Shown here piece by piece: positions 33,087 to 41,870 of a stretch of DNA of 64,000 bases. Made by a program: the position numbers and the translations under genes. The notes below the pieces were generated by a model, which did not search any database, had not been told where the DNA came from, and saw only the letters and a program-made list of their open reading frames with translations. Every line of letters starts with the position of its first letter. Within the stretch, counting starts at the first letter, position 1. The DNA is from GCA-2770975 sp050248915 (GTDB lineage: Bacteria; Cyanobacteriota; Sericytochromatia; UBA7694), in NCBI GenBank assembly GCA_050248915.1, contig JBFWRL010000001.1, forward strand, positions 62,001-126,000, written 5' to 3'.

Positions 33087-35405
33087 ATGGCCATTGAGAC
33101 AGACTTGCCCGCAAACAGCCATTCGCTCCTGGCTGACGTCATTCACTTTTTGCCCAACCCGGTTTTTGTCAAAGACCGGCAGCACCGCTGGATCATGCTC
33201 AATGAAGCTTTTTCAAGTTTTTTTGGCAAAACCCCTGAGCAAATGTTGGGCAAAAGTGATTATGATTTTTTTCCGCCAGAAGAAGCGGCGGTTTTTTGGG
33301 AAAAAGACGATTTGGTTTTTGGCAGTGGGGAGCTCAACGAAAACGAAGAATCGTTTACCGATGCAAACGGGGTTCAGCGCTGGATTTTAACGCGCAAATC
33401 CGCGTTTTTGGACGCCTCTGGCCAAGAAATCTTGGTCGGGGTGATCACCGATTTGACCGAGCGCAAACGCGCTGAAGGTGCGCTGGAACAGGCCATCAAA
33501 AAAGCCGAAGAGGCCTCCCAAGCCAAAGGCCAATTTTTGGCCAATATGAGCCATGAGATTCGCACCCCGCTCAATGCACTGATTGGCTTTAATCACTTAA
33601 TTTTGCACACGGCTCTGACCCAGCAACAAAAAGACTATATCACCAACAGTCAGCAAGCCGCTGATCATTTGCTCAACCTGATCAACGGCATTCTCGATTT
33701 TTCAAAAATTGAAGCCGGGCAAATGGAGTTGGTGCAAGCCCCTTTTAGTCTGAGCAAATTATCTGCCAACGTCTTAAATATGGTGGCCTGTAGTGCCCAG
33801 AAAAAAGGCCTCGAACTAATTTGGAGCCCCAGCCCCGATCTGGCCGAAACGTATATTGGCGATGGCCACCGCTTGGAGCAAATTTTGCTCAATCTGGTCA
33901 ATAATGCGGTTAAATTTACCGATCGGGGAGAAGTCAGTCTGTTTGTTCGTCCCGCTGAAACAGGCCTGTATTTTTTGGTTCAAGACACAGGTATCGGCAT
34001 TCCCGATGAAAAAAAATCAGCCCTCTTTTCGGCTTTTAGCCAGGTTGATGCCTCTTCGACCCGCTCTTATGGCGGCACGGGTCTGGGGTTGAGTATTTCA
34101 AAACACCTGGTAGAACTGATGCAAGGTAAAATCGGCTTTAAAAGCCAAGTCGATCAAGGCAGCACCTTTTGGTTTGAAGTGCCCCTGCAGCCTGTGGTTG
34201 GCAGTGAAAGTCTGATACCCTCTCTCAAGTCCAAAGATCTCCGCGTGTTGATCTTGGAGGACAACCCCAAAGCCTTAAATGCCATGGTTGAATTATTCAA
34301 GGCCCTGCAGATTCAGGTAACGGGAAAACTCTGGCAAAAGACCAGCCCCTCAGAACTTCAAACCTGCCTGCGTCAATCCCCGCCCTTTGACCTGATTTTG
34401 CTCGATGAATCGATCTGTTTGGATCCTGAGGCGGAGCAAGTGCTGTGCTCGGTGCCCACACAAATTCGACGGCTCAGTCGAGGCAACGATCATACGCCCG
34501 AGGTTTCCACGCTCAAAAAACCCCTCTTTCCCCATGAAATCACCCATTTACTCGAAACCTTGCCAGACAACGCTCCAACAGCCGCCCCATCCCTGCCTCC
34601 TCTCCCCCAAACAACACAGCCCCCGCCACCGCCCCCCCAAAAAAGGGGGCAGAAACGTATTTTGCTGGTCGAAGACAATTTGATCAATCAGCGGGTGGCC
34701 CGTGAATGGCTGGAGATCAAAGGCCTTCAAGTAGATATTGCCGCCAATGGCCAAGAGGCGTTGAACCAGTTGCAACGTGTCACTTATGATTTGGTTTTTA
34801 TGGATTTGCACATGCCTGTTTTGGATGGCATCAGCGCCAGCTTGGCGATTCGTGCCCAGCCCCAATACCAAACCCTTCCCATCATTGCTTTAACGGCAGA
34901 TGTCCAAAAAGACACACTCAACAAAGCCCTGCAAGCCGGTATCAATGGACTGATCTCAAAGCCCTTGCATCCCCAGAGCCTGGATCAAATCTTGCAAAAA
35001 TGGCTCTTTGGCAAAGAGAACCAAGTGCTTTCAGACGTGCCTAAACAAAGCCAAGAAGATCTCAATCGACCCGAACTCAGCGACATAGACTATGCCTCTG
35101 CGCTGTATATGTTGGGTGGCGATATGGACAGTTATTTAAAATTATTACAAGACTTTGAGCGGGACATGCAAAGAGATCTGCCCGCTTTGTGCCAAGTGAT
35201 CGCAGATCAAGACTTTGTTCAGGCCGAAGAAAAGGTGCATAAAGTCAAAGGTGCGGCTTCGACGTTGGGCATTCGCCAGATCCAAAAAGCGGCCACCCAA
35301 TTGGAACAGGCCCTGAGAAACAAAGATTATTCGGCCTCTCTCTTGGCGAATTTACATGCGGCTGTTTTGCATTTTAAAGAAAATCTTTCCCACTTGCCGG
35401 GCTAA
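33087..35405 (+). CDS. Hybrid sensor histidine kinase: PAS-HisKA-HATPase-REC-REC-HPt
   Basis: 772 residues, no transmembrane segment, so a cytoplasmic sensor. A PAS domain (~15-125, PNPVFVKDRQHRWIMLNEAF) and coiled linker lead to the H box with His156 (ANMSHEIRTPLNALIGF). The ATPase domain has the N box (NLVNNAVKFTD), G1 DTGIGI and GGTGLGLS. The first receiver (~385-490) keeps an Asp in LILLDES and a Lys in LKKPLF but is short and diverged. After a poly-Pro linker the second receiver (~515-640) is canonical (LLVEDN, VFMDLHMPVLDG, LISKPLH). The C-terminal HPt has His in VHKVKGAAS. The full phosphorelay is thus encoded in one protein; an output regulator is not seen nearby. Confidence 0.92.
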   Translation: MAIETDLPANSHSLLADVIHFLPNPVFVKDRQHRWIMLNEAFSSFFGKTPEQMLGKSDYDFFPPEEAAVFWEKDDLVFGSGELNENEESFTDANGVQRWILTRKSAFLDASGQEILVGVITDLTERKRAEGALEQAIKKAEEASQAKGQFLANMSHEIRTPLNALIGFNHLILHTALTQQQKDYITNSQQAADHLLNLINGILDFSKIEAGQMELVQAPFSLSKLSANVLNMVACSAQKKGLELIWSPSPDLAETYIGDGHRLEQILLNLVNNAVKFTDRGEVSLFVRPAETGLYFLVQDTGIGIPDEKKSALFSAFSQVDASSTRSYGGTGLGLSISKHLVELMQGKIGFKSQVDQGSTFWFEVPLQPVVGSESLIPSLKSKDLRVLILEDNPKALNAMVELFKALQIQVTGKLWQKTSPSELQTCLRQSPPFDLILLDESICLDPEAEQVLCSVPTQIRRLSRGNDHTPEVSTLKKPLFPHEITHLLETLPDNAPTAAPSLPPLPQTTQPPPPPPQKRGQKRILLVEDNLINQRVAREWLEIKGLQVDIAANGQEALNQLQRVTYDLVFMDLHMPVLDGISASLAIRAQPQYQTLPIIALTADVQKDTLNKALQAGINGLISKPLHPQSLDQILQKWLFGKENQVLSDVPKQSQEDLNRPELSDIDYASALYMLGGDMDSYLKLLQDFERDMQRDLPALCQVIADQDFVQAEEKVHKVKGAASTLGIRQIQKAATQLEQALRNKDYSASLLANLHAAVLHFKENLSHLPG

Positions 35406-35451
35406 GACGGGTTCAGACAAGGGATTGCTCACCCAAAGACCTTGGCCCAAA

Positions 35452-35847
35452 CTAGGCACTGTAAAAATTGAGGAAATGTTCTGCAGCCAGCCCATGATAA
35501 AGCGGGTAGACCAGTCGATTAATCCCCGGCTTTTTGAGCAGGGGTTGCAGCGCCTCCAAGACCTGCCCCCCGTCTTCGAGGCTCAATTGGGGAATCGCAC
35601 AGGGCTCACCCGACAGTTTTTGGGTCAATTCTGCGGGCAAGGTCTGAAGTTCAGAGAGCAACTCCTGCCAAAGCGGCACGGGCAAATATTTAAGCGATTT
35701 GCTGTGTTCAACCAAACGCTCTCGGGCCGAGACCATAAAGACATCGTCTTCAGGCAGAGACGTCGGAAAAACCGCTGCGGTCTCCTGAGCTTCACTTAGG
35801 TCTTCGGACGCATCGTCAAAATCGAGCAATTCAAATTCAGTCATCAC
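35452..35847 (-). CDS. Hypothetical acidic protein
   Basis: 131 residues, soluble. An acidic N terminus (EFELLDFDDASEDLSEAQ) is followed by helices (VPLWQELLSELQTLPAELTQ, GQVLEALQPLLKKPGINRLV). I recognise no family. It lies convergent to the hybrid kinase (46-base gap), and its promoter region is separated from the next minus-strand gene by about 90 bases. No signal peptide, cysteine cluster or catalytic motif. Confidence 0.5.
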   Translation of the reverse strand: MMTEFELLDFDDASEDLSEAQETAAVFPTSLPEDDVFMVSARERLVEHSKSLKYLPVPLWQELLSELQTLPAELTQKLSGEPCAIPQLSLEDGGQVLEALQPLLKKPGINRLVYPLYHGLAAEHFLNFYSA

Positions 35848-35939
35848 ACAACCTCACACCCTGGAGCGGCTTAGATTATTTCGTGTCAGCACAATGATGC
35901 TAACAGTGTACGCCATTTTAACCGACGCCGGAAAGAGGC

Positions 35940-36497
35940 TTACAAAAGGCCTGCATTTGAGTGCATCAAATGCTCCAGGGCCTGTAAACCACAGCGAAAA
36001 AAGCTACTCGGTCGAGAATCGACCAAATGCACCCGCATGCCGGTCATGTTCAATTGCAGACCCCGGCATTTTTCAGCCCGAATCCCCGCGATCAGGCCCT
36101 TCAACAAAGCAGGCAAAAGTAAGAGCACATGGCGATCTTCTGCCAGAGGCTGCCCGCTTCCTCCCCATTGTGGCAAAACCCGATCAAAGGCCAAGACCAA
36201 TTCGACCCCATCACAGGCCCAGGGCAAAGCATGCAAATCTACCCAGGCAAAATCTGAAGGACAACCCGTTTGACGTTTGTAAACCTGGCTCCAGAGCAGA
36301 GATTTTTGCAGTAAAACGCCTTGCTCCATGCCCAATTCAGACAGCGAAAATGAGAAATGACGTTGCCCCTTGCGCAAAAAGGTTTGCAAGGGCAATGCCA
36401 ACTGTGAGGTGTTCGCACACCACCGGCTCGCCTGCTCACCGCCAGAAATTGGCGCTAAGAGCGCTTGGCGCAGGCTGTTTTGGGTGAATTCAGACAT
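35940..36497 (-). CDS. Hypothetical protein
   Basis: 185 residues from the ATG at 36495-36497 (MSEFTQNSLRQAL); an in-frame start 17 codons upstream is possible, but AAAGG sits about 11 bases before the chosen ATG. Alternating strands and helices (RHFSFSLSELGMEQGVLLQ, AWVDLHALPWACDGVELVLAF, RHVLLLLPALLKGLIAG) suggest a soluble alpha/beta protein. The opening residues (MSEFTQ) resemble those of the acidic protein 93 bases downstream (MTEFEL), too short to mean anything. Function unknown. Confidence 0.5.
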   Translation of the reverse strand: MSEFTQNSLRQALLAPISGGEQASRWCANTSQLALPLQTFLRKGQRHFSFSLSELGMEQGVLLQKSLLWSQVYKRQTGCPSDFAWVDLHALPWACDGVELVLAFDRVLPQWGGSGQPLAEDRHVLLLLPALLKGLIAGIRAEKCRGLQLNMTGMRVHLVDSRPSSFFRCGLQALEHLMHSNAGLL

Positions 36498-36623
36498 CGT
36501 TAGAGAATACCTTTCTGGATCCTGCCTGCAGTATAACCACTCAGACAATTGGAGGCGAGCTGAGGCCTGAGTTACAATACAGCAACCAAGAGCAATAATT
36601 GCACCCCCATAAGGAGTCGCCCC

Positions 36624-38297
36624 ATGAAACGCAACCTGCCCCAGATGGCTGAAACCAGCTACGATCTGGTGATCATAGGTGGAGGCATTACCGGGGCCTG
36701 CATTGCCTGGGACGCCGCTTTGCGCGGGCTCAAAACTGCGCTGGTAGAAAAAAATGACTTTTCTGGGGCCACCAGCTCAGCTCCCTCGAAGCTGGTACAT
36801 GGCGGCCTGCGCTACCTCAAAAACCTGGAATTTGGCCTGGTGCGCGAATCTTTGCGCGAGCGCCGCTATTTGGAGCAAATTGCCCCCCACCAAGTCGATC
36901 CGCTGGCTTTTTTGTTGCCCGTCTACAAACGTGGCCCCAATAGTGCGCCAGTACTGCTCGCGGGCATGACCCTGTATGAATTGCTGTCTTATGACAAACG
37001 TTGGATCGAAGACCCGGATAAACAATTGCCCTCGTTCTCTCCGCTTAGCCGCAAAGAGACCCTGCGTCGCGTGCCCCAACTCCAATCCGAGGAATTGGTC
37101 AATGGCCTGGTCTATTACGATTGCCTGATGCACTCACCCGAGCGACTGAGCCTGGATTTTTTAAAAGCGGCGGCTGAAGCCGGGGCCGATCTGGCCAATT
37201 ATACCGAAGTCACAGATTTTCTGCGCACAGACGATACCCTGACAGGGGTTGAAGTCAAAGATCGCCTCAGTGGTCAAAGCCACACGATCTCTGGCAAGGT
37301 CATGGTCAATGCCTCGGGCCCCTGGGCAGATTTATTGCTGGGTCTGATGGAGCAAGAGCCGGCCCGGCACCTGATGCGCTCCAAAGGCATTCATATCGTC
37401 ACCCGCGTGATCGCTCCCCTTGATCAGGCCTTGACCCTGACCAACGAAGCTGGGGAACATCTCTTTGTCATCCCCTGGCGCGGCCATACCCTGATTGGTA
37501 CCACTGACCGCGAGTTTCGCGGCCACCCCGACGACTTTAAAGTCACCCTCGAAGATATCGACGAGCTGATCGACAAAACCAACCGCATGTATCCCGCTGC
37601 AGAATTGACACGTTCGGACGTGCTCTATTATTATGGTGGGCTGCGCCCCATTGTCGAAAAAGAAACCAAGGTCAAAACCGACAGCTACAAAGCCTCACGC
37701 AAACACGAGGTCTACAATCACGAAGAAGAGGGCATACACGGCCTGATTTCGGTGATTGGAGGAAAATACACCACCGCCCGCCATTTGGCTGAACAGGTCG
37801 TCGATCAGGTTTACCACCAGCTTAAAATCAACAAAGTTCACTGTTCCACGATTCATTCGCAGATCAGTGGCGGTCCCATCGAGCGCTTTCAGGACTTTGT
37901 CGAAAGTGAGCAAAATCGGTGGTGCCTTTATGCGCCCGAACTCATTGCCCACCTCTGCCGCAATTATGGCGCCCGTGCTGAGCGGGTGTTGGAACTGGGC
38001 AAAACAGATCCCACCCTGCTTGACCCCCTCTCACCCCTGCGCCAAGAAGTGGGCGCAGAAATTCTCTACGCCGTGCGCGAAGAAATGGCGATTAACCTGG
38101 CTGATGCGGTCTTTCGCCGCACAGGTTTGGGCACCTTGGGCCACCCTGGGTTGCCCGCCTTGGAAAAAGCGGCGGCGTTAATGGCCGCCGAATTGGGCTG
38201 GTCGGCAGCGGAAGCAGCGGCAGAAGTGGCCAGTGTGGCAGCGCGGTTTGAATTGCCCTCTGCCAATGAGCAAGGGCCCACAGCAGCAGTCCCATGA
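36624..38297 (+). CDS. glpD: Glycerol-3-phosphate dehydrogenase (FAD, respiratory)
   Basis: 557 residues, full length. It oxidises glycerol-3-phosphate to dihydroxyacetone phosphate at the membrane and passes electrons to quinone. FAD-binding motif YDLVIIGGGITGACIAWDAA, then the GlpD signatures GATSSAPSKLVHGGLRYLKN, LIGTTDREFRGHPDD and YYGGLRPIVEKETK with the conserved active-site Arg, and a DAO_C domain at the C terminus. AAGGAG lies eight bases before the ATG. It overlaps the diacylglycerol-kinase-family gene by four bases (ATGA). glpF/glpK are not in the window; the pairing points to glycerophospholipid turnover. Confidence 0.93.
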   Translation: MKRNLPQMAETSYDLVIIGGGITGACIAWDAALRGLKTALVEKNDFSGATSSAPSKLVHGGLRYLKNLEFGLVRESLRERRYLEQIAPHQVDPLAFLLPVYKRGPNSAPVLLAGMTLYELLSYDKRWIEDPDKQLPSFSPLSRKETLRRVPQLQSEELVNGLVYYDCLMHSPERLSLDFLKAAAEAGADLANYTEVTDFLRTDDTLTGVEVKDRLSGQSHTISGKVMVNASGPWADLLLGLMEQEPARHLMRSKGIHIVTRVIAPLDQALTLTNEAGEHLFVIPWRGHTLIGTTDREFRGHPDDFKVTLEDIDELIDKTNRMYPAAELTRSDVLYYYGGLRPIVEKETKVKTDSYKASRKHEVYNHEEEGIHGLISVIGGKYTTARHLAEQVVDQVYHQLKINKVHCSTIHSQISGGPIERFQDFVESEQNRWCLYAPELIAHLCRNYGARAERVLELGKTDPTLLDPLSPLRQEVGAEILYAVREEMAINLADAVFRRTGLGTLGHPGLPALEKAAALMAAELGWSAAEAAAEVASVAARFELPSANEQGPTAAVP

Positions 38298-39241
38298 ACA
38301 GCCACGCCCATATACAGCCCGTTTTTATTGTCAACCCACATTCCGAAACGGGCAAAACGGGCAAGAGTTGGCCAGGCATTCAAAGCCAACTCAAAGCGCG
38401 TTTTGCCCGCTTTGATGTGCATCTGACCGAAGGCCCCGGCCACGCCACGGCATTGACCCGCGACGTGCTCAAAAGTGGCGCAACCAGGATTGTTTCCGTG
38501 GGAGGCGACGGCACCCTCAACGAAGTGCTCAATGGCTGGCTTGAAGAGGATCAGCCCCTCAACCCCGAAGCCGAATTGGGCCTGATTATGCGCGGCACCG
38601 GGGGCGATTTCCGCAAATCCCTGGGCCTGGAAAACGATTTAAACAGCTATCTTACCACCTTGGCAGACACCCCCGCACGCCGCGTAGACGTGGGCAAAGT
38701 CACCCTGACAGACAAAGATGGACAGCCCCTCAAACGCTATTTTATCAATATTGGCAGCTTTGGCATGGGCGGGGACGTGGTACACCTGATAGAAAACTCC
38801 CCGCTGCACAAACACCTCGGTGGCACCCCCGGTTTTTTATTGGCCACACTGCAAAGCATGGCCCGCTTTCGTCCCCAGCGGGTGCGTTTGAAAATTGACC
38901 ACACCCTGGATTTGCAGCAGTCGATCTTGCAAGTGGCCGTGGCCAATGGCCAGGCCCATGGCGGTGGCATGCGTGTGGCCCCCAAAGCCCAGATTGATGA
39001 TGGCTGGTTTGAACTGATTGTCTTGACGGGTGTGGGCCCCATCGAAGCGGCCCTGACCCTGCCACGGGTTTATGTCGGCCAGCACTTAGAAGCCCCCTGC
39101 GTGCGCTATTTACGCTGCCGCCATCTGGTAGCCGAAGCCTTGGACAGTGCCCCGATTTGGCTGGAGGTAGATGGCGAGGCTCCCGGTAAATTGCCCGCAA
39201 CCTTTGAACTCTTGCCGCGCCGGATCAATTTGAAGGCCTAA
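38294..39241 (+). CDS. Diacylglycerol kinase family lipid kinase (DagK/YegS type)
   Basis: 315 residues. N-terminal FIVNPHSETGKTGKSWPGI and the nucleotide-binding VSVGGDGTLNEVLNG (the GGDGT motif), then GLIMRGTGGDFRKSLGL and FINIGSFGMGGDVV, all typical of the DAGK catalytic domain. The C-terminal beta domain (VANGQAHGGGMRVAPKAQI, DDGWFELIVL, LEVDGEAPGKLP) is complete. Substrate is diacylglycerol, sphingosine or a related lipid alcohol. Translational coupling to glpD suggests phosphatidate/glycerol recycling. Convergent four-base overlap with the zinc-ribbon gene. Confidence 0.9.
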   Translation: MNSHAHIQPVFIVNPHSETGKTGKSWPGIQSQLKARFARFDVHLTEGPGHATALTRDVLKSGATRIVSVGGDGTLNEVLNGWLEEDQPLNPEAELGLIMRGTGGDFRKSLGLENDLNSYLTTLADTPARRVDVGKVTLTDKDGQPLKRYFINIGSFGMGGDVVHLIENSPLHKHLGGTPGFLLATLQSMARFRPQRVRLKIDHTLDLQQSILQVAVANGQAHGGGMRVAPKAQIDDGWFELIVLTGVGPIEAALTLPRVYVGQHLEAPCVRYLRCRHLVAEALDSAPIWLEVDGEAPGKLPATFELLPRRINLKA

Positions 39242-40014
39242 GGGGCCGAGCGCGGGGGCACCGGCTTCAATGCCTCGCGAAGCTCAATCCCCAAAATCCC
39301 TTTGCGCGTGCGAATGCGGACTTCTTTGCTCTGCCCCAAGGCCTCAAACTCTTGCCGAGACAGGCTGACCCGCACCGGCTCACTGTGGCCCGGCCAAGGG
39401 GCCAATTCCGCATAATAATGGCGCGACTTACCGCTTTGAATCCAGGCCTGAAGCAGCGCCACTTGATGGGTCTGAGCAAACCAGGCCGTTCCCCAATTGA
39501 GCAAGAGCACCCCACTCAAAGCCAATGAACTCAACAAAAGCCACAGCAAAAAAGACTGCTTAGAAACATGTGAAAGACGCTGAGAATCCAGACTAAATTC
39601 CCCAAAACGATTGTGCTGCAAAGATTGAGCGTAGCGCTGATAGAGCCAACGGGCCCCCCAAGCCCCCACAGCACAGGCCGCTGCAGCCCACCCCCAAACA
39701 GGCGTCAGCACCGCCCAGAGCTGAGAAACCGCCAAGCCCCCCCCCAAGAAGCCGACCAACCCCAAGCCCAGACGTCCGACGGTGATCCCCTCTTCAAAGT
39801 AGACCACTTGGGCCACAAAGTGCCCCAAAACAGAAATAAACGGCGGCGCTGTGGGAGCGTTTGCAGCAGGGGCAGAAACAAATCCCAGGGATGGCTGCGG
39901 GTTTTTTGGGGGTGCAGCGGAAAGGGGCGCAAGCCGCAAGCGGGTTTGGCAAAAAGCACAGGCTTCCGCTGCAGGCTGTGAACGGTGGCAGGCTGGGCAA
40001 ATCATCTCAGACAT
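39238..40014 (-). CDS. Zinc-ribbon membrane protein of unknown function
   Basis: 258 residues. The N terminus holds a short zinc ribbon (CPACHR, then CAFCQT, two CxxC pairs 12 residues apart) followed by a Pro/Ala linker. Three or four hydrophobic helices come next (LGLGLVGFLGGGLAVSQLWA, GWAAAACAVGAWGARWLY, FLLWLLLSSLALSGVLLLNW), then a soluble C-terminal domain rich in Arg. I know no function for this layout. It lies two bases after the PepSY gene and is probably under the same riboswitch. Confidence 0.6.
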   Translation of the reverse strand: MSEMICPACHRSQPAAEACAFCQTRLRLAPLSAAPPKNPQPSLGFVSAPAANAPTAPPFISVLGHFVAQVVYFEEGITVGRLGLGLVGFLGGGLAVSQLWAVLTPVWGWAAAACAVGAWGARWLYQRYAQSLQHNRFGEFSLDSQRLSHVSKQSFLLWLLLSSLALSGVLLLNWGTAWFAQTHQVALLQAWIQSGKSRHYYAELAPWPGHSEPVRVSLSRQEFEALGQSKEVRIRTRKGILGIELREALKPVPPRSAP

Positions 40015-40016
40015 GT

Positions 40017-40715
40017 TTATAGCATAGCGGATTTTTTGCGAAAGAACTTCATAAACCCAGTCAAGGCAACCACTGCGTTGAGCACAGCAAAGCCCAACAA
40101 AAGGAATTTATTGAGGGGCTGAGAGGGGGTGTATTTCATCAAATGAAACTCCCACATGCGGTTGTAGAGCGCCCAAAGCGCTTTGCGCCGCGCCAACAGA
40201 GCTCCAGTTTGGGGGTCGATATACATTTCAGTCTTGGCATCATCCCCAAATAAAACGCGATAGACCGGCACGCCCGAAACATAATTACCTGCAGATTTTG
40301 GCAGCAATTGAACCTCAGCAATCGCTGCTTTGCCCTGGTATTGGCTCAAGGCGATGGCCCTAACCCGCGCCGGAGTAAGGGGACTCAAACGTTCCCCGGC
40401 AGCACTGAACAAAAGAGGGGGCCCTTTGGTATGGGAGAGCAAAGAAACCGTCTCTCCGGCTAAATTCTTCAGCTCCAATTTGAGCAATTGACTCCCAGGC
40501 GAGAAAACCTGTAAACGGGTCTGCAAGGTGTGTAAATCGGGTGTTTGATCAGATAGAACCAGGGGATGGGGCGGAGGCTCGCGATAGAGATCTGAGAAAT
40601 CAAGGCTGTACATCAAAAAGCCACTCAGACTCCAGAGCAAGACCTGACCAAAAGCGAGTAAACCGAGATAGCGGTGCAGGGCAGAGCCCCACTGGCGAAA
40701 GCGAAAAACAGACAT
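40017..40715 (-). CDS. PepSY-associated transmembrane protein
   Basis: 232 residues. The N-terminal helix GSALHRYLGLLAFGQVLLWSLSGFLMY, with the His and Arg pattern of PepSY_TM proteins (HRYLG), is followed by an extracytoplasmic PepSY-like domain (~60-185) and a second helix near the C terminus (LLLGFAVLNAVVALTGFMKF). Relatives accompany TonB-dependent receptors and ferric or flavin reductases, helping siderophore- or metal-complex reduction. A cobalamin riboswitch lies directly upstream, and AAGGAG is seven bases before the ATG, so expression should fall when B12 is plentiful. No TonB receptor or btu gene is next to it. Confidence 0.75.
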   Translation of the reverse strand: MSVFRFRQWGSALHRYLGLLAFGQVLLWSLSGFLMYSLDFSDLYREPPPHPLVLSDQTPDLHTLQTRLQVFSPGSQLLKLELKNLAGETVSLLSHTKGPPLLFSAAGERLSPLTPARVRAIALSQYQGKAAIAEVQLLPKSAGNYVSGVPVYRVLFGDDAKTEMYIDPQTGALLARRKALWALYNRMWEFHLMKYTPSQPLNKFLLLGFAVLNAVVALTGFMKFFRKKSAML

Positions 40716-40734
40716 CAGACAACTCCTTGGCCTG

Positions 40735-40900
40735 TGCGCGCAGGCGGCGTTAATACCTGCCTCAAAAGACGGCGCTCTGGCTTTCCGGATGGATTACAGT
40801 TGCGGCACAGCCCCGGATTTTCACCGGTGTTCCCCATGCTTTGAAGCAGCTAGTAGCTTAGCCCAGTTTGCTAGCGGGGTGCAAATCGGACTAAGAATAA
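40735..40900 (-). promoter_or_regulatory. Cobalamin riboswitch
   Basis: On the minus strand the leader carries the core of cobalamin aptamers: GGGAACACCGGTGAAAATCC followed by GGGGCTGTGCCGCAACTGTA and, after a short stem, AAGCCAGAGCGCC where most have AAGCCAGGAGAC. The last part can form the hairpin GCCTG-CGCGCA-CAGGC just before the AAGGAG site, and an alternative GCAGG/CCTGC pairing, which could switch translation. It lies between the hydrolase stop and the PepSY start. The ligand (adenosyl- versus aquo- or methyl-cobalamin) cannot be told. Confidence 0.9.
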
Positions 40901-40903
40901 GGC

Positions 40904-41704
40904 TTAAGCCACAGCCTGTGCAGGTTGACTTGCAAAAAAGCCCCGAATCTCGCGCACCAACCCCTCATTGTCTTCGTTTAAAAGACAGTGACCTGTGCGG
41001 GGCAAAATCACCTCGCGGCCTTGGGGCAAATGGGGCGTGAGCGCAGACGTGGCCCGCGAAATAAAGGTTTCTTTTTGGCCGCGGATACACAAAATTGGCA
41101 AGCGCAGCGAATCGAATTGCCAGGGCAAAAGCTGGGGATATTCCCGCAGCCAGAGGGCCTGCACTTCGCGACAGGAGCGCATATAGGCTTCGACAAAGGC
41201 CACGACCCGCACCGGGTCTGCCGAGCGGGCATTCCAGGCCAGGGAGTTGAGATGCCGAACCACTTCGGGCCGGTAATGGGGCGTGCGGGCGTAGGTCTTG
41301 GCATAGAGCGGCAAAGTGGCTTTAACCAAGGAGCGCAGCTCAAATATCGCGGGCTCCATCCAGACGGCAGCACTGATCGGCAGGCCCCGCTGCATCAGCA
41401 TATACGAAACCAAGCCGCCGAGTGAGTGGCCAATCAGGCGAAAAGGCCCCTGAATATGAGTTGAGACAAAGGTTTCTACCCAATCAAGGTATTCAGCCAC
41501 CGAGCGCGGCTTGGATTTTCTGGAAAAACCATGGCCCGGCAAATCGGGCGCAAGAATGCGATAATGGGGACTTAAAGCCGCCAGAATAGGCATATACAGC
41601 TGGGCATCTGCCCCATTGCCATGCAAAAGCAACAAGGGCTCACCCTGACCAAATTCCAAATAGTGTAAATGGCCGGTGCCAGGATCGCGGCGGTATTCGG
41701 GCAT
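40904..41704 (-). CDS. Alpha/beta-fold hydrolase
   Basis: 266 residues. LLLLHGNGADAQLY (oxyanion), RILAPDLPGHGFSRKS, nucleophile GHSLGGLVSYML and a C-terminal His in LPRTGHCLLNED; the acid is probably in the RGQKETFISRATS stretch (Glu) or shortly before. Typical of bacterial lipase/esterase or haloperoxidase-like enzymes; substrate unknown. AAGGAG is well placed before the ATG. It ends four bases before the riboswitch region, so it is probably a separate unit that shares direction with PepSY. Confidence 0.82.
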   Translation of the reverse strand: MPEYRRDPGTGHLHYLEFGQGEPLLLLHGNGADAQLYMPILAALSPHYRILAPDLPGHGFSRKSKPRSVAEYLDWVETFVSTHIQGPFRLIGHSLGGLVSYMLMQRGLPISAAVWMEPAIFELRSLVKATLPLYAKTYARTPHYRPEVVRHLNSLAWNARSADPVRVVAFVEAYMRSCREVQALWLREYPQLLPWQFDSLRLPILCIRGQKETFISRATSALTPHLPQGREVILPRTGHCLLNEDNEGLVREIRGFFASQPAQAVA

Positions 41705-41777
41705 GGGGGTTCTCCTTGAGATAAGCTGCTACACGCAATCGCAGTTTAACAGCAGTCAGCCCTTGCTCAGAAGTTGA

Positions 41778-41805
41778 TTGACGCGTTTGGCCATTCTGGG
41801 TTAAT
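41778..41805 (+). promoter_or_regulatory. Candidate promoter for the FkbM gene cluster
   Basis: TTGACG (five of six), 16 bases, GTTAAT (four of six), about 65 bases before the FkbM start. Further down the leader, GAACG-TCAG-CGTTC forms a small hairpin, and AAGGAG precedes the ATG. Confidence 0.4.
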
Positions 41806-41870
41806 CTCTTAAAGCCCCGTCAAGACCCGCAAAGAACGTCAGCGTTCCTGCGCCCAAAAAGGAGCACAAG

